Shown one piece after another: positions 60,067 to 64,000 of a DNA stretch of 64,000 bases; the stretch's first letter is position 1, and every line of letters begins with the position of its first letter. A program made the translations under genes and the position numbers. Source of the stretch: Pseudomonas fluorescens (lineage in GTDB: Bacteria > Pseudomonadota > Gammaproteobacteria > Pseudomonadales > Pseudomonadaceae); assembly GCF_005938625.1 (NCBI RefSeq), contig NZ_VCNJ01000022.1:62001-126000 (forward strand). The letters are read 5' to 3'. The notes under the pieces were generated by a model. It was not told the DNA's origin. It made no database searches and saw nothing but the letters and a program-made list of their open reading frames with translations.

Positions 60067-61280
60067 GCCTGCGCAATATCATCAAACCGTATCCGTCGCC
60101 GATCATCACCGGACGCGGTATCGACCTCGATTTCCCGATGCTCGCCGGTTGCCTGGCGCTGCTTGGTCTCGGGTTGATCATGATTGCCTCGGCGTCCACG
60201 GAAGTCGCGGCGGCGCAGTCGGGCAGCCCGCTGTATTACATGATTCGCCACCTTATTTATGTGGTACTCGGACTGGGCGCGTGCATCGTCACGATGATGA
60301 TTCCGATCGCCACCTGGCAGCGCCTCGGCTGGCTGATGCTGATCGGTGCGTTCGGCTTGCTGGTAATGGTGATCATCCCGGGCATCGGTCGCGAAGTGAA
60401 CGGCTCGATGCGCTGGATCGGTTTCAGCTTCTTCAACGTGCAGCCTTCGGAAATCGCCAAAGTATTCGTGGTGATCTACCTCGCCGGTTATCTGGTGCGG
60501 CGTCAGAAGGAAGTGCGCGAGAGCTGGATGGGCTTCTTCAAGCCATTCATCGTGCTGCTGCCGATGGCCGGTCTGTTGCTGATGGAGCCGGACTTCGGGG
60601 CCACCGTAGTAATGATGGGTGCAGCAGCGGCGATGCTATTCCTCGGCGGGGTCGGGCTGTTCCGCTTCTCGCTGATGGTGGTGTTGGCGGTCGGGGCCGT
60701 GGTCTTGCTGATTCAAATGCAGCCGTATCGAATGGCGCGTCTGACCAACTTCGCTGACCCGTGGGCCGACCAGTTCGGCGCTGGCTATCAGCTGTCGCAA
60801 GCCTTGATCGCCTTCGGTCGCGGTGAATGGCTCGGCGTCGGCTTGGGCAACAGCGTGCAGAAGCAGTTCTACCTGCCGGAAGCGCACACCGACTTCGTGT
60901 TCTCGGTACTGGCTGAAGAACTCGGCGCCGTTGGTTCGCTGTGCACCGTCGCGCTGTTCGTGTTCGTGTGTATTCGCGGCATGTACATCGGCTTGTGGGC
61001 GGAGAAAGCCAAACAGTTCTTCGCCGCTTACGTGGCTTACGGTCTGTCGTTCCTGTGGATTGGTCAGTTCCTGATCAACATCGGTGTGAACGTCGGCCTG
61101 CTGCCAACCAAAGGTCTGACCTTGCCGTTCCTCAGTTATGGCGGTAGCTCGTTGGTGATCTGCTGTGCCTGCCTCGGTTTGTTATTGAGGATTGAGTGGG
61201 AGAGTCGAACCCACCTGGGCAGTGAAGAGATGGAATTCCATGAGAGCGACTTCGCCGAGGAGCCGAATCATGGGCGCTAA
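60063..61280 (+). CDS. ftsW: Septal peptidoglycan glycosyltransferase FtsW
   Basis: SEDS-family polymerase of the divisome, 405 residues with ten predicted helices. It shows the family blocks WIGFSFFNVQPSEIAKVFVV, LLLMEPDFGATVVM, FVFSVLAEELGAVGSL (catalytic Glu/Asp region) and GLTLPFLSYGGSSLVICC. The C-terminal tail is cytoplasmic and acidic. murG starts inside it, with an 11-nt overlap, a larger overlap than most joints here. Confidence 0.96.
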   Translation: MSLRNIIKPYPSPIITGRGIDLDFPMLAGCLALLGLGLIMIASASTEVAAAQSGSPLYYMIRHLIYVVLGLGACIVTMMIPIATWQRLGWLMLIGAFGLLVMVIIPGIGREVNGSMRWIGFSFFNVQPSEIAKVFVVIYLAGYLVRRQKEVRESWMGFFKPFIVLLPMAGLLLMEPDFGATVVMMGAAAAMLFLGGVGLFRFSLMVVLAVGAVVLLIQMQPYRMARLTNFADPWADQFGAGYQLSQALIAFGRGEWLGVGLGNSVQKQFYLPEAHTDFVFSVLAEELGAVGSLCTVALFVFVCIRGMYIGLWAEKAKQFFAAYVAYGLSFLWIGQFLINIGVNVGLLPTKGLTLPFLSYGGSSLVICCACLGLLLRIEWESRTHLGSEEMEFHESDFAEEPNHGR

Positions 61281-62332
61281 CGTATTGATCATGGCCGGCG
61301 GAACCGGCGGCCACGTGTTCCCGGCGCTGGCTTGTGCCCGCGAGTTTCAGGCGCGCGGCTACACCGTGCACTGGCTCGGCACGCCACGCGGAATTGAAAA
61401 TGAACTGGTGCCGGCCGCAGGTCTTGAACTGCACCGTATCAACGCCACGGGTCTGCGCGGCAAGGGCAAGCTATCGCTGCTCAAGGCGCCGTTCATGCTG
61501 CTGAAATCGGTGTGGCAGGCGCGGGCGATCATTCGTCGCTTGAAGCCGGTGTGCGTGGTTGGCTTCGGTGGTTATGTGACCGGCCCCGGTGGTCTTGCCG
61601 CGAAACTGGCCGGCGTGCCGGTGATCGTTCACGAGCAGAACGCCGTTGCTGGCACCGCCAATCGGTTGCTGGTGCCGTTCGCCGCCCGGGTGTGTGAAGC
61701 GTTCCCGGACACCTTTACTCTGTCGGACACCCGCCGTACCACCGGAAACCCGGTGCGCAGCGAGCTGTTCCTCGACACATCGCGACCAGCCCTGGCCGGT
61801 CGCAAAGCGCGTTTGCTGATCCTTGGCGGAAGCCTTGGCGCAGAACCGTTGAACAAGTTGCTGCCTGAAGCCCTGGCCCAAGTCGCTGCCGATTTGCGCC
61901 CGGAAGTGTTTCATCAGGCCGGCAAAAACCACGATGAAGTGACTGCAGAGCGCTACCGCGCCGCCGGCGTCGATGCGCAGGTGCAGCCGTTCATCAAAGA
62001 CATGGCCCAGGCCTATGGCTGGGCTGACCTGGTGGTGTGCCGCGCAGGCGCGTTGACCATCAGTGAGCTGGCTGCCGCCGGTCTGCCCTCGATGCTGGTG
62101 CCTTTGCCCCACGCGATCGACGATCACCAGACCCGCAACGCCGATTATTTGGCCCGTGAAGGCGCTGCCTTCCTGATGCCGCAAAGAACGACTGGTGCCG
62201 CGGACCTTGCCGCGCGCCTGACAGAGGTCTTGATGCAACCGCAACGACTCGAAGATATGGCCCAAGCGGCCCGCCGTCTGGCGAAACCTGATGCCACCCG
62301 TAGCGTGGTCGATACCTGTCTGGAGGTGGCTC

Positions 62333-62340
<8 letters not shown>
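61270..62340 (+). CDS. murG: UDP-GlcNAc:lipid I N-acetylglucosaminyltransferase
   Basis: Makes lipid II at the inner face of the membrane. The ATG at 61270 yields [21 protein letters not shown] with the glycine-rich G-loop (GGTGGH), 356 residues. Further blocks are [46 protein letters not shown] and [34 protein letters not shown], the donor-binding region. Overlaps ftsW by 11 nt and murC by 8 nt. Confidence 0.96.

Positions 62341-64000
<1,660 letters not shown>

Overview
The window is a stretch of core chromosome from a fluorescent-group Pseudomonas (P. fluorescens complex type). This rests on gene content and order (hemH-uraA-upp-hpt-mqo; zapE near rplM-rpsI-petABC-sspAB; diaA-yraN-lpoA/rsmI-rnpB-dcw), on GC-rich codon use throughout, and on four families of paired inverted REP-type repeats that fill many intergenic gaps. 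I saw no prophage, transposase, CRISPR array, integron or clear foreign island, and no tRNA.

Layout. 1-8433: a truncated FAD amine-oxidase/renalase-like gene and a divergent TIGR01777 epimerase-hemH pair around a candidate light-responsive (PplR/LitR-type) operator; then nucleobase salvage (uraA-upp divergent from hpt), two small conserved proteins and malate:quinone oxidoreductase. 8434-9141 is a 0.7 kb blank. 9142-17811: small conserved proteins, lipoproteins, an acyltransferase, an SRAP-family protein with two altered active-site residues, a dCACHE chemoreceptor, an M48 lipoprotein protease and a TMEM165/GDT1 cation exporter behind a yybP-ykoY manganese riboswitch. 18074-23099: rsmC, a 2-hydroxyacid dehydrogenase, a LysE exporter and a divergent AraC/MFS pair.

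23246-31597 holds the most distinctive metabolic module: an acyl-CoA ligase, a DUF1302 outer-membrane barrel, a DUF1329 periplasmic partner and a 911-residue MalT-like LuxR regulator. 31662-40837 is mixed housekeeping and catabolism (MBL hydrolase, OmpA lipoprotein, YhcB, hydrolase, trpS with an extra C-terminal domain, zapE, GlxA-type regulator divergent from an acyl-CoA dehydrogenase, Tas-like reductase). 41083-45969 is rplM-rpsI, the cytochrome bc1 operon petABC and sspAB. 46021-49467 (minus) is a BON lipoprotein, DiaA-like SIS protein, yraN and lpoA, divergent from rsmI; rnpB (RNase P RNA) follows. From 51381 to the right edge runs the dcw cluster mraZ-rsmH-ftsL-ftsI-murE-murF-mraY-murD-ftsW-murG-murC-ddlB, mostly with 1-11 nt overlaps, preceded by a sigma70 promoter and three exact 10-bp-phased MraZ-type boxes.

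The items most worth a second look are the interlocked RNA switch ahead of the GDT1 exporter, the SRAP protein with Asn and His catalytic positions replaced, the light operator candidate, the acyl-CoA ligase/DUF1302/DUF1329/MalT-like module, and two perfect palindromes between upp and hpt. All functional statements come from reading motifs and gene order by eye; no search was run.
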